NCBI GenBank assembly: GCA_037013685.1
Contig: CM072893.1
Coordinates: 17,014,736-17,078,735, forward strand
Origin: Acridotheres tristis
Lineage: Eukaryota > Chordata > Aves > Passeriformes > Sturnidae
Length of the DNA: 64,000 nt
Reading direction: 5' to 3'
A program made the translations under genes and the position numbers. Below the pieces are notes generated by a model. It was not told where the DNA came from, did not search any database, and was given only the letters and a program-made list of their open reading frames with translations. Positions 27,240 to 41,265 of the stretch are shown piece after piece. The number at the start of each line of letters is the position of its first letter. The first letter of the stretch is position 1.

Positions 27240-27450
27240 AAAAGTGTCAATATTTTATTTGGATTTTTAACTTCGCTCCATAACAGTTGTTTGACCTCCT
27301 GACTCATGTGAGTCACATAAATTCTGGGACTTTATTCAGGAGCCATGTTCCTTCTATTGAATAAGCAATTTGGGAGGGTGAATTAATGACTTGTGCTGTT
27401 GCTGGAAAGTCCCTGAAGAAATATTAAAATTGCTTGCAGACCAAATCAAT
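27240..27450. promoter_or_regulatory. Candidate intron 3 regulatory block with paired AP-1 words
   Basis: TGACTCA (27300-27306) and TGAGTCA (27309-27315) lie back to back with a two-base gap. They sit within non-repetitive AT-rich DNA that also includes GAATTAATGAC. Confidence 0.35.
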
Positions 27451-29904
27451 ACTCACTGAACACCCAGCATGAGGACCTGGGCTTTTTAATGGCTACAAGC
27501 AGCAGCACTGGGTAGAGGAAGGGGAATTCCTGTACACACAACGCACGCAGGCACACACAACCAACAGCAGCCTTCCCCCAGCCTTGCTGGCTGTTTCAGT
27601 AACAGCAGATTCTTGTGCACGCAACCTGCTACGAGCTGCTGCCTGCTGTGCCAGGGAAAGGACTTACAGTCCCGTTCCCCCACCTCCCTCCCAAGAAGAT
27701 CATGCAGGATTTGCAAAAGCTGGCTGTTTGGGCTGGGTGTTAAGCGCTTGGGTTAGCATGGTTGGCACAATCTGTGAGGCACAAGGAAGGTTGATTTTGT
27801 GCCTTTATGAGCCTGTTCTATGTGTCACTTTGCTTTTTTCCTCTCTAAAGAGGAAAGACACTAGTGCTATTCTAGGTTTGGGGGTGCTTTTGTAGTTTGG
27901 GAAGAGGATTTGGCTGTGTTGCAGAGGCACGTCTGTGAGATGGTTCTGTGGCTTTAGGTACTGAACAGTATTTTCATCTGTCCACAGTGTGAATTTGTTT
28001 TGTTTGTGATATTCTGTAGGATTTCCTTTCTAATAATGGTATGTGTTTTGGTGGGGCTTGAATGTCATGCACCCCTTCTTGTGTTTAGAGTGCCTGAATG
28101 ATGCTTTTGGTCATTGAGCAAGTGTCACTTCACTACACCAGTGTATTTCAAGGCTGTAGGTGCAATCCTGAATGGTTCTGAGTGCCCTGGGAGTACACCA
28201 GCCTCACTAGGACATGAATGTTCTCAGTTGTGCTGCTCAACAAGGCTTTTACTATTTGCTGCTCACTAGACTGACAACTGCCAGATTTTGCCCATACCCT
28301 AAGACCCCTCTGGCAAGGGTAGGTTTTGTTGCCAGAGTTTTCAAGTCTCCTTTGAGAATGTGGCCCCATGTTTTGGTGTTTTGCCCTGTGGTCGTGAATG
28401 GCTGTTTTGTATTCGCTTGTTGGGCAGCTGTTATTGTGTATTAACACCAGGCTGGGTGTGCTTTGTATGACCGCATGTCTGTCTCATTGATTCCATCAGT
28501 ATTATTTTGTAATCGTGTGATTGAGTTAGTGTGCATTTCAGGGCTCCTGTGTATTGAATAATGATGTCAGGGATTGGGTTGTTTGACTGGGTAATGGCCT
28601 CTTTTCAGTGTTGTAAGTGAATGTGTCCTTCTCCTGTTTCCCTGTCTCGGCTGGGGCAGGATCATTTACACTAGGTGATTCCTTAAGATGCTCACATGCA
28701 CTAAAAGAATTTCCCTTTGGCTCACGAGCTCTCCCTGCCCACAGGGCATGCTGAAGGTACTCTCTCCTGTGTGTGATACCTGGGGTGGCATGCCTGGCTG
28801 GTTCTCAGCTGCATGCTTCAAAGTGTGTGTGTCTTCTGGCATACTCAGGGAGTTTGGTAAGATCTTTCAGTTACATTTTTTGATAAGGTTCTTCACAATT
28901 ATGGGCAAGACAATTCTGTGCAGTTTCAAATAAGATTTGACTGAGTCTGTGAAAGGATCTATAAATTACTACACGTCTTCAGTGAAGTGCACGCTTGCCT
29001 CTGCAAGGGTCTTATTGTATGACTTTCTACATTAATGCATAGAAGGGCATCTGTGTCAGTTAACAGATGCCTCTGATCTGTGTGTGACTGACTAGCAATG
29101 TTCCCAGGTCTGAACTGACCTGGGTCTCTCCTATATGTAAGAAAGAATGGGATTTTGTGTCAGCAGCGTTTAGCAGTAAATATATGTGTTAAGAAATTTT
29201 TAATGTACAATGAATCTCTGGGTTTGTGCAATGGCTTCTGACTTGTGCGGGTATTGTGCAGTAATACTTTAAGACAGTGTGACCACATTTGGTCCCTTGG
29301 AAATGAACAAGAGAGTTCAGTTATTTTTCAGCTGATGATTACGTGTCATTGCTGCATGAATTTATTTGCTCTGCGCAGGCAATGTGTCTGGCATTGGGCC
29401 TGCTCTGTCCTTCCTCAGCCATCAGGATTTAGCCCAGCAGCAGTCACATCCAGACAAAGTCTATGAAAAAGGCTGTGAAAGATCCAGAAAACTTCCAGAG
29501 AGAGTTGTCACTTGTACCCTCTTATCAAAATATCTCATCAGGGAAAGATCTATGAGCTCTCTCAGTCAGGCCGTCTATATGGCTGGGATTTAGCAAGCCG
29601 GTGAATTTAGCTTACGTTTTTCAGTGAGGTTACTAACAGGTAACTCCTTTCTCATCCTTGCATTAGCTCAAGCCTTGTTACTTCCCTTGCTCCCTTGTTT
29701 GTGCTCTCACACTCTTTTCCCCACTTTCTCCTCTGTATTCTGGCCTGAATTTGACCTTGAGCAGATTACATGATCCTTAGCCCGCCCACTGCTTTACCAG
29801 ATCCCACCTCTCACACTGGGGTAGCAGCATCAGGGTAATAGGGAGAAGGGAAAAAAATGAGGGAGTGAGGAAGGGAGGGAAAGAGGGAGAGAGACCTGTT
29901 TGAG

Positions 29905-30180
29905 AAATAATTGGAGGCTGTTAAACAGAGGAGCCCAGCATATCACTCTAGTAATGGAAATAAATTCCATTGTATTTGCATTTTAATTTTCCACATAAAC
30001 AAAGGCCCGGAGTGAGCTGGCTTCGCCAGAATCACCGGCCAGAATTTAATTAGAAATGAAAAGTTTATAGGGTCCTCTTTAATGCGATTAATGCACAGTT
30101 AACATTTATCACATACATATGCTGGAATCGCCTTTTTTAAGCAATCACCGGCCATGAAATGAATTTCTTTTCAACTTTTT
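29905..30180. promoter_or_regulatory. Candidate intron 3 enhancer with POU, SOX and homeodomain words
   Basis: The block contains the perfect octamer ATTTGCAT (29974-29981), the SOX-type word AACAAAGG (29998-30005), TAATTA (30047-30052), ATTAATGC and GTTAACATT. It is AT-rich and free of simple repeat. It carries an internal duplication of a 12-base word, AATCACCGGCCA, at 30030-30041 and 30143-30154. Enhancer status is inferred from motif density only. Confidence 0.45.
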
Positions 30181-30312
30181 TAGCATGCGTGAGGAAGGCT
30201 GTCTCTGGTGAGGCGGTCCAGTGAGCACACTCCTGACAGCTTGGTAAACTGCAGCCCACAGAGGCTTAGTAGCCCCCATCCTCACTGAGGAAAGTTCAAG
30301 GTGGCTTAGAGG

Positions 30313-30455
30313 GAAGCATGGTCTAGTGGTTAAAGCCTGAGGTTGGGAGTCAGGGGATCTGGGTTGTATTCCCAACTCTGCCACATGCTCACTGCATGAC
30401 TGACTTGCTCTCAGCGTCTGTTTCTCTGGGTGTTAAAAATAAAAGAGAAATCAGC
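30313..30455 (+). mobile_element. MIR-family tRNA-derived SINE fossil
   Basis: The block has the layout of a MIR SINE. It opens with a tRNA-like head whose A box is TGGTCTAGTGG (30319-30329). Then come GGGAGTCAGGGGATCTGGG, a decayed B box, CCAACTCTGCCACATGC, and a pyrimidine-rich core in which the usual run ending in CTGTTTCTC is recognisable. MIRs were active in early amniotes and mammals, so the copy is very old (established knowledge). Its head is unusually readable. Confidence 0.8.
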
Positions 30456-33400
30456 TAAAAGAAGATATCTCAGCCTCAGACCCCTCGGTGTCTCAGTCTC
30501 TCCAGCAACTTGCCCAGCCCTGTTATATGGGATCGGGATTGTATCCTGTACTGTGCTGACCTCTCAGCTCATCTCCCGGTGCTTGAGCATTCCTGTGCCA
30601 GCTGCAGGGACAGAGGAACATCCACAGAGCTTGCCTGATGTGAGAGGCTGGGCCTCCTGGAGGGGCTTCTTTGCAGTGCCCCAGCTGCCTGCACATTCAT
30701 ATACATCTCACATGGGCACAGGTTCCTATGGATCTCACATTGCTTCTGTGAGATACACATCTTCCTGACAAAGAGCATGAGTCAGGAGTGGAACAAACTC
30801 TGCCTTTGCAGTGTGGGAACCCTGGCAGCCCTGCCATGAGGACCTGTATTCACTGCTGAGACAGCTTCATGTTTCTTAAGGGGATCCTCACATGCTGGCT
30901 TGGTCCAAAAAACTACTTCGAACAACTTGTGAGATACTGGATCCATCAAGCCATCAAATATGAAGATAAACCTACTCAGGAGCAGCTACCAGCCCTCCTT
31001 GTGGAAGGGATAATTATGCTTCCGTCACCCTGAGGGGCCCAGAGAGGTTGCCCTGTGAGTGCTTATAAAAATCTTGAGCTTGTCTGCACATGAATGCTAG
31101 GGAAAGCAAGTCTGAATCAAGAAAAATTATCAATATCCTTTCCTTGCAGAGCACGATGACAAGATAAAAGGCCAAAGGTGAACAGCTCCCCTGTTAATAT
31201 GTGCCCCTGCCAGAGCCAGGAGGGTATCAGACTTGTCACCTCCCTGCCTCCTCATGAGTCCCAGAGGGGACCCTGGTCCCTTCCTTATGCTGCCTTCCCT
31301 GCTCTGGCTGTGACAGACGGCTACAGCCCCCCTCTACTCTCGCACTTCCTTTCCAGTCTTGCAGACAAGCAGAGTAAATAAACCAGGCCCATGGACACAG
31401 AATGTTAGCGTGTTAGGGACACAGCAGGGGAAGGAGGAACATGAAACCTCTATTGATCCCTTGAGGAATGATGTCCCTTCCTTATCTTATCAGATTCTCT
31501 TCAATTATAGTCTGTTGAAATTGGCCTCTTAACCCAAACAAGATAACCTGGGTAATGAGGAAAAGAGTGCAAGGGGAGGCGAGAGAAGGGCAGAGTCCAG
31601 TGCATTAAACTAAGCTATAATTAGAAATATCTCCTTTAGTGTGATGTCCTCTGCCCCCACTATCCCCAGGTATCCTCTTCTTGCATCATGTATCAGGTGA
31701 ACTACCACACATCCACTCCCTGGCAAATGTATCATGCCATATACATCCCTCATTCCCTTGGTCACACTTGGTACCCACAACAGGCACATGTCCCTACATT
31801 TGTACACGACATTTTCATGTATATATGTATTTGCCCTGCCATACACCTTTTGTGTTCACACATCTCAGCAGATGCCACTTTGTCACACACACGCTTGCAC
31901 ACATTTGTGTTATTGATGCTGCCCATCTCACCCAGCTGTGTTTCCTCAGCACACTGGTGGTACAGCTGCCAAAGCACCTCATCCCCACATCTGCCCAAAA
32001 GAACTGCTGGCAAAAATATGAGCACTGCTAGGGCTCCCCCTGCATCTGCTTAGAGCCATAGTTCATCAGTGCACTTACAAGACTCTGTGGCCATCGGGAA
32101 GCACTGGCACAGAATCCTGTGCAGAGTTCCACGTATCGCTGTGCCTCTGCTCACCACTGTGACTCCCTGCATGTAACTGCAGAGTTGTGACGTTGTTTCC
32201 ATGGATAAGACTATTCTTAGTTCTTACACAGACCAATAATACCTTGCTAAAAGTCTATACTCCCAGCTGGACGTGTTGCCCTAGTGATATGCCCATGCTC
32301 CTCCTTGTACACATGTCATGGGGTATAGGGCATATCTCGCCCAAATATCCATTACAGAGAAGATTGTCTGGTGGAACAATAGAGACTCAAAGGTTTATCT
32401 GCACAAATGCACCCAGGTTTCCATGCTCAAATTACTTCACTGTGCACAGGGTGATCCTGGAGCATATTCAAGCGGTGTAGAAAATGCTTTCATTTTGGAA
32501 GGTGGTGCTCTGAACAGTGCTAAAGCTTCATTTACAGGGCTGGCGTCCTCCTCATGCATGCATGCTTCAAAAGATTGCGTTCCCAGGATCACTTTATCCC
32601 TTGTCTTTCACTGCGCCAGGGGCATTTCCTTGTACACATCCACTTGAAATGGGCCACATTCCCTTTCATTTCATGTCTCCCTGTGCCACCAGGTCTCTCC
32701 AGTTGTGTCTGTGGGGCATGAAGAGCCATAGGTATGCCGTAGACATGTATTTTTCTTTAAATATTTGCAGGCCACAAAAGCTCATGTGAACTGAAAGGGG
32801 GTTTAGAATCATGGCACTCATCTTTTTACAAATTTGTATGTGCTTTCTTATGTGCAAGCATACAAACTCATCCATGCAGCTCCTCCCTGCTCTCCAGCCT
32901 GCGCCCCTCACAAGAATCTGCACGCAGCCAGACCCACTTGCCCTGTCCCCATCCTGTCTCCCTTCATACTCACAGACCCTAAACTCAGGCACACATGTAG
33001 GCTGAAATTGTTAAAGCCACATAAGGGAGTTGGATGTTAATACTGAATGACTCGGCATCTTATTTGGACAGTGGCCCAAACTGCCTTCTGGAAAGCCACA
33101 GCAGGTCTGATTTTGACAGCATACAATTCAAATCTGCTTTAGCCTTTCACTCCATCCTTATCTCTTGCCCTTTTCTTATCCAACCTCACCCAACTGTGCT
33201 CTCTTCCTATTCTGGAAACTTCATGTTGTGGCTCATCTGTCAGAGTCAGCACTACAAACATAGTCTCTTTTAAACTCTAAATTTGCTTCCTGTTGCATAG
33301 AGAAAGGGAATCTAGGACATTGCACGTTTTCCACTCTGCCTCTGCTTGCACTACCTTGGCATGGTTGTACGTAGAGTATCCCTGAAATACACTTCCCTAT

Positions 33401-36400
33401 GCACTCGGTTTGCAAACATGATATTCTTTTCTGCAGAAATTTTATTCCTTCCTTTTCTCTTCCCTTATGCATCTTCTCCATTCATACTGATTTTATAAAT
33501 GAATATGTATTTTTTGTGTATGTGTAATTTATTTATAAATGTTTAATTTTTCAAGTTCGGAAATCTGCAGTTAAACAACCAAGAAGTGGCCTAAATTTAG
33601 GCAAATATTACAGCAGGCACTATTACCTAGCTACATCGTGCTGTGGTCTTTCTTTTTAGAGACAGATGACAGATGACCAAGAAAACCTGTTCTTAAAAGA
33701 ATTTAGAAGAAACATGAGTATATTGAAAGACAGTAATCCCTTCAAGAGGAGCCCAAATCTTAGTGCTCAAAGAATCTAGTGCAATTTTAAAGTGAGAGCT
33801 TGAAAGTGGGCAGTGGTGTAATGACGTTGCTGTTGTATTTTGGCCCAGCTTGAAACAAATGAGGATTGGTTTTGTGACTCAAAGGGCTGGATATTAATCC
33901 TTCCCAACCAATGAAATGAGTACTCTTTTTGTTGCCAGAACTATGCAAACTACCCTGGAACTAGAGGTGGTATGGGGCATCCTGTCTGACAGATACGTGA
34001 GGGTTTATTTTGTGACTTTGTTGTCTGGTTGCAGTCTCTGCTTTTCCTCGTGTAAGTTAGCAAACAGACATCAGTCTGCCTTGCAAAATATGGGTACCAC
34101 CCTTTTCAAATGAAATACAGCGATGGGCATTTTGAGCAGAGCTGAACACTATTCTTGAAGCAATTTGTCTTCCAAGCAGAGATGGCTATTTAACCCTTAC
34201 GCCTTGGACCCATACAAAGAGGGAAGAATTCTTACCTTGGGAGGAGAAGGATCTGTTGAAAATGAAGCTAAACGTAGGAATAGTAAATTTGCCCCCAGGA
34301 GAAAACAATTATTAGAGGCAAACTCCATCCTACCAGAGTATGTGTGCATGTGTTAGGGAGTTGCTAGAAGCCTGGGGAACAATGTGCTGTGCAGGTTTTA
34401 GAAATGCTACAGGTACTGCAGAGCTAGGGGATGACAAAAGCAAGAAATGTCCTTTTTCTGTTTTTCATAAAGGCAGAGACAAGCCACCAGAATCTCCCTT
34501 CATGAATTAACAGTGAGGTTTGGGTAGATGTTTCATATGTAGCATTTTCTGGGAAGTGTATCTGTGTACTCATAGTCTGTTAGCTCAGGCTTCTGGCACA
34601 TCAGTCTTCCTCCTCTCTGTCAAAACTAGTACACACATAAATCCCCAGCCAGACAAAGGACAAAGGAATATCCTTCCCTGACTGCATCAAACTCCTGCAT
34701 ATGTGTACCAGCATTTTGCATCACCATCTACGTGCCTGCTCAGAGACAGGTGTTCTCTGCCATATACCAATATGTGGTATCCAACCAGAAGGCACATTTT
34801 ACCAAAGGTACCTATCTGCCTTGCACTTAGAGTCCCTGTATAAATGTCCTGTACAAAAAAATGAAGTATAGTTTGGCTTTTTTGTTCCCCATACCCACCT
34901 CTGAACACATCAACCTTTCAAATTTGCCTACTATGTATTAATGTACCCTCTGCACTCCTTCTATACCATCACTCCTCCTCAATGTCTGTATGGACAAACA
35001 TATTCTCTCCATATGTCTCAAACATTTCTTGCATATATCCTGTCATTCTTCATACCCCAACCACAGCTATTCCTCTCCTATGGCTCCAGGATTGAACTAT
35101 TGTGTTGTCCATTTCCCAGTGACAAGGGGTCTAGTTACAGGGTTATTGATTAGTTTTCATGCAGACAGATGGATCTGCCTTTGGTCTCCCCACCAAAATC
35201 CACCTCTGTATGGGCTGATTGTCACTGCTCCAGGGATAGGATTTCACCAGGAGACCACCCTCCATGCAAACATCCTTCACCCAGGCCACGGATGGTAATA
35301 AATGGAGTCAGGCTGAGCCATAATAAAAGCAATTGAGTGGGTTACCTGTGCAGACATGAGATTTATACCTCCTCATATTTGATGTGATTGTTTTATTGAG
35401 TTCTCAGTGCAGTTAGGATGCCATTTATTTATTTATTTATATGCCTACTTATCATGGAAGAGGGGGGAGGCTCTTTCAGCCTAGCTGGTGTTCAGCCTCT
35501 GTCTTGTCAAATATGAGCCCACAGAAAAGGACTCTCCAGTTTTGCTCTGGTTTTTCCCTAGACTTGGACTTGATGAGTGAGCCCTTCCCACATATCTCAT
35601 TTTCTATGACAGACAAAGATGTTTCTTTCAGGACCCCTGAAACCTTGAGGACTGTCTGAATTACGAGCTTAATAGAAGCCAAGAGGCTGGTGTAAACCAA
35701 GACGTGTATATACTGATTTTCTAAAAGTGCCTCTTGGAAAAAATTCCTATTTACGCTGTGCCTGTTTTGGACAATGGTTTGTGATCTATGCACAGAGCCT
35801 CTTTATGCTATTGCAATAGAAACAGTAAGCACTGGCATTGCTTCTGGCTCTGTGATCACATGTGAGCATTGAGAAATATTAGCAGGTGTAAATTGATTGG
35901 AAATGAATATTTGTAAATGCAGCCTGAGGAGTTTGGAAATCAAGTGATTTTCAGCTGGGTAGATAGCCATGTAAGTGGTGCAAAATCAGCCCTCAGTTAC
36001 TGGCAATAGAGAAAATTGGAGGTTAGTGCTGGATATCATAGTGTCTAGTATTTCATCACAAACCTAACTGGGTTTTTTTGGGTTTTCCAGCTCCTCTAGT
36101 CAAGTGGTAGCATGAGAATTTCAGTTCTCATTTAATAAAGTATGTTGCTGGTGCTTGTGGAGGCTTGAAAAGGGACCTGTCAGCTATTAGAAGACTCAAA
36201 GGACTGCATTGTTAAGACGTTTTTAAAGTTATTTAATAGGAGTCAGATATCCAAATACCCTTTAAAATTTAGAGTAGAAGAGAGAAAACAAGTGAAAACA
36301 AACCTACATTGTATTACAAGTGCCCATGATTCTTATGCGAATTACACAGTTTAGGCTCTGCCTTGGCACTTTTAAACAGTTGGGACTGATAAATATGGCA

Positions 36401-38737
36401 ATGCAGCTATAGGCTTCAATAGATTAATTTGGATTATGGTGGAAAAAATCCTAATTCCTGGTAGTCTCAGTTTGAAAAAAATAATCATTTGGGAGAAGAA
36501 CTCAAACCTTTCTGATGTTTTCATGAGTAGTAATCATTGTTAGAGCCATCTTCACATAGATGGGATTTCCTGAACCCCCAGTGAGCTATGTGGATGTCAG
36601 ACCAATGGCAAATGCTTTTAGAAGTCTCTAGCTTTCCATTTATAGAGACAAACACTAAAAGTGTGATCTCTAAATAATCTGCTGTTGTTAAGTGGAGAGC
36701 CTAAATTCCATTTGAATTTCACCATGTCTTAATTAAGGACAATGGAATCTAAGTGAAACTCAGCTTTGTTCAACTGTTTTGAAGTCTTGTACTGTTTTTC
36801 AAGTAATATGAAAATCTTTTGTTCGAATAGGCTTTGGAGTTAGAGATGGGAGTTTTTTGACATTTGATATATGTCTGAAAACATGACTTTGTTTTGTATG
36901 CACCATGTCATCATATCATAAAAGGTCCAGCTGGCCTGCTAGACCATTATCTGTCTATTTAGCCAACGCAAGATTATTTCTTATTGTATATTTGCTTGTT
37001 AATAATGCTACCGAGTTATATATATTCCAAGAAATCAGGAATTCCTATGGGATGCAATTCCACATTTTAATGGACCTCCCTATCAGGGGATACCTTCTGC
37101 TACCATTTAAATGTTTCCTTTCTTATTTCCCTCCCTTCATTCCTGTCTATGGTGCTTTGTTTAAATGTGAATAATTCCTTTCCTGTTGGAAGGACTGTGC
37201 CCTTCAGATCACTATATTGTTCTCTCCCCTTCGTCATTTCTTGGCCAAGCCGCTTATATTTTCTCCTCTTTTCTCCCAAAGTCAAATGAGTTTTTTTTCA
37301 CATAATACTGATTCTGGTAAGTGAGGTTTAGCTCCATAAGACTCACTCACCCAGCACAGAAGTGCAGCTACCTCTATGTCAGAATGCAGCAATAATTCAG
37401 TAGTTGCAAAATCTTGAAAATATTTAACTTCCAGAAAAAGTCAAGCTTTTTATACATCTATAAAAAAGGAAGGGCTGGGATTTTTAGGCGATAAAGGGGC
37501 CGATACGGTTCTGAACTTCAAGGTTCACAGAACAGGGAGTTCAAAACTTCCCAGGCACAACCAATTCTACTTCCTGACTGGCTCTGTTGAGCTAATATCT
37601 CTGCAATATGAAAATAAGAAAAAATGCAGCTAGCTTATTGTATTTCCCCCCCATACAACCTTCCAATGGCCAGAATATGATGAATAAGACAAAGAGAAAT
37701 GCTGTGAGCATTCATTTACTCTTTCAGCTGCAGTAACATTGTCTGTAACCTCTGCTTTATGAGCCTGTCCTTTATTTGTAATGATAAAAAGAAGATAATA
37801 CCAGGTTTGTGTCTGATGGAAAAGAGTCTGAATTTAAAGGAGTATATTCCCTGTAATGAAGCCCTGTGTGACCCGATTACATTCTTTGCTCAGCTGAAAT
37901 CAACTGGCAGTAGAAGTCTTCTACCTTGAGAGCATGCCCTGATGCAGGAGACCGCATAGGAACCTTAGCACCAGCTGGGAGAGAAGATTCCCACTAGAAT
38001 CCCGAGTTTCTACTGTGCGCACTAGGAAATGCCAGGTTACAAGTCGGGTAATCTCCGCTGAGTACCGTCGGACAAGTTTTCTTCACCCCTCCCTTGCACC
38101 GAAACAATGTCAGACAGAGGCACATCCAGTCTATATGACAAGTAGAGTGTTTGCTGTCTATATGAAGAAAACCGACTTGTGCCAACTAAGTAGCAGCAGT
38201 GGTGGTAGGTTTGTGTGACGCACACACCCACACACGCCTGCAGGTTAAAACTCAGGCAGTTCACCCGGAGTTCACTGCAGACAATGCAGTTGTCACTGCT
38301 TCTGATAACTATGAACAAGCTGCCATTAGAGATGCTCTGTACTCTTCCAGCATCTCCCTAGACTCATTACCTGTCTTCCAAGAATTCCAGATTTGTTCAG
38401 GGGGAAAAACAAGAAGAGATTCACAGTGACTTTGGCCGGGATGTCATTGGGGAATTCTCAAGTGCCGCCAGCTAGCGAGGGTGGCTCAGAAAGCTCTGTT
38501 TGCGTAATACCGATTTCTTCTGCAATGTAACACAGCCCGTGCCCCAAAGCGCCTCTTTCTTGCCAGACAATTTTTTGTCTTGAAATGTTACATTTACCCC
38601 AACTGCATGAGCTAAAACCTCAGCTGATGTAAAACAACCTAGCTCCAGTTTTGGACTTTTCCTTTCTATGTTTTGAACTTGATAGATGTTTTTAGTGAAA
38701 GATAATACTGAGTTTTACAAAAGTAACTAAAAGCTGT

Positions 38738-38850
38738 TATTTTCATTTTACAAGTGGCAAAACAGCCTTCTGAGGAGTCCATATGACCTGCCTAAGATCA
38801 GTCAGAAAATTAGTGTCAGAGCTGGTAAGAGAAATCTGATCTTCAAATAT
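38738..38850 (-). mobile_element. MIR-family SINE fossil, minus orientation
   Basis: On the plus strand the block reads as the reverse complement of a MIR: TTTTACAAGTGGCAAAACAG, then TGACCTGCCTAAGATCAGTC, then GTGTCAGAGCTGGTAAGAG. These correspond to the usual MIR words for 'fully acquitted' core segments near the A-rich, GACTTGCCCAAGGTCA-like and CAGAGCTGG-like positions. Confidence 0.65.
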
Positions 38851-41265
38851 GCTGTTATTTGCTCTAAACTACACGCCTGCCTGCAGCCACTGAAATTGGC
38901 CATATGCTGAATAATATTTCAATGTACAAGTATATTTCACTGGTCTTTATAACCCAAGTCAATGTACGTGTCTTTCCATATGTATTTTTAAAAGCACGTC
39001 ATTATTGGAGACTTTAACTAGGCATCATTAGCCAATTGTTATATTGTGAAAATGGAAACATCTCCCTAAACCATATGCTTAACACTAGAAATGAATGGAT
39101 ACCCAATACCTAAGACAAGATCGAAAAAGCATCCAGCAGTTTGACTGAGATAATATATCCGCTAAACTCTATTCTCTGCCATGGGGTATTAGTTAGATCT
39201 GCTCTCTGGAACTCAGGGTCCAAAGTGCATCCAGAAGACTGACTGAACTCTGAAATGCTTTACCTTTGGCATGCCTTGAGTAAGAACTAACTGGGAGGTC
39301 CCAGTACTGAACCTGGCCATCCAAGAACTGGGATAGAGGTACAAGTCAAGGGGAGGTTGTTTTGCTTTGCCTTTCTGGACCTCATTCATTAATCCAAGAT
39401 AATTCATTAATTTAAAAGAAGCAGGAAATAGCGCTTAAACAACAATGTCCATTGCATAACTTGCATTACCGTGAACATATGTCCGTGATCTGCTCCATCC
39501 AGTTCCTATGAACATACACCGTCTAATTCAGAAGACTTCTCTGAGATGATTATCATCTCATGAAACCTATGTTCTTAGGTGAACTGTGTGTTCTGCTAAA
39601 CAAAGGAAAAGTTCTCACTAACATCTGCCTCCAAGTGAATTTTTAGGAGACTGCCACAAGGAGCATCGAAATTTAGCAGTGTCTAAATTCAGTTGAAATA
39701 GTCTAACCTGAAATGACCAAAGATAACTCGTTTATAGTCATACGATAGATGGAAAAGTTTGGGCTGGCAGACTGTTCAAGAAGCAAGGTGCTCTAGCAAT
39801 TCAAAGCATTAATTGCTTACCAAAGAATTAACGCCTTCTGTCATTTGTCTGTTTCTCAATTACATGCACTGTGTATATGTGTGTGAGTTCACATATGTGC
39901 ATGTATATATCCACATTTGTATGTATGCATGTGTGTTTACCTAGACATACACAACCGGTTTATACTGCATAGTACTTAATGTATGAAGTGGGAACAGGAA
40001 AGCTGTTGGTGCAGAGGTAACTGATCTCGATCCTGTAATTTCTGGTGCACTTTCCATATTAATTCTTATACTCTCTAGATTTTTCCCGCAATTATAAGAA
40101 ATCTACTGCATAGCAGAAGAATTTAGTATTTTTTCCTGAATCTTGACAGGGTAGTTAAGTCATTTTTTTTTCACTAGAGCTTGTATCTACCCTTTGTCTG
40201 CATGAGTTTACTATGAAAAAGTTTCTGATAAAACTCAGAACTAAATAACATGTTGTCCCAAATGTGTCCTGCTATTCTCAGTGTAATAGTGACAGATCAG
40301 TGCAATGTAGGCATACAGAATTACAGAAAAAAAAGTGTTTAAGGGAGACTTTTAAAACTGAATTGAAACTGTGTTGTTCCATAGTATATTACCAAAGACC
40401 TTTACTAATGTTAGACTCATTCTCAGAAAGAAAATAAAATGTAATTAATACATTTTTAAAAAATTTAATAAAACCAAAAGTAATTTTTTTCTGTGGACAA
40501 GGACACCTCAGTTTTGAAGCACGGTATTCACAGGAATATAGGTAACTTCTTTTTCTGTAAATGCCTTGCCAATTGCCTTAAATGTTAAAACTCTCCTAAA
40601 AAGCTCTAACTGGTCTAGACACTGGGCAAAACCAGATTTTGCATTGGAAACTCCACATTTTGCAAAAGTAAGAAGACAGATATTTATTGATGGCTAGATT
40701 TTAAATTTGTCATCTCTCTGAAGCTGCTCAGAGACTAAGTGTTAGATTAACGCCAATTTGTGATTGGTGATCAGAGAGATGACAATTTACTGCAGGTAAG
40801 GGATTTGCTGTTACAAAGAACTGACCCAATTCTGCATGACAATTTTTACAATGAGAGAGAGAAAAATGTATATTTAAATTGTGAACTTCTTTGTGTTTTG
40901 TGAGTTCTGTGAGCTGGAGTCATGAAAGTCACTGGAGTAATGAAGTTCGTGCTACTCTTCACAGCACTAGGATTGGGCCCTAATATACTCAATATTTCCT
41001 ATTTCACTGCAATTTTTTCTCACTTCGCTGTCCTGTTCTTGTCTAGCACAGGCTTGCAAATTTTATGACCTGTGTTATGGGCTCACTTCCTCACATATGT
41101 GAGTTTTGGGGAGCCTCATACAAAGGTGGGAACAGTGGGAAGTTGGGTTTGAATTTTTAACAGGTATGGGGAAAGACTGAATCTTACTAAGCTAAAATGC
41201 TCTTGAGCCATGGCGACTACACACTCAAATGCCATTGCCATGGTGGGTCACAGCTGAGCCTCTCT

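Noticed and set aside
30313..30390. Possible functional tRNA gene
   Set aside because: Only the A box is intact. The B box is decayed, no cloverleaf forms, and the downstream sequence follows MIR SINE order.
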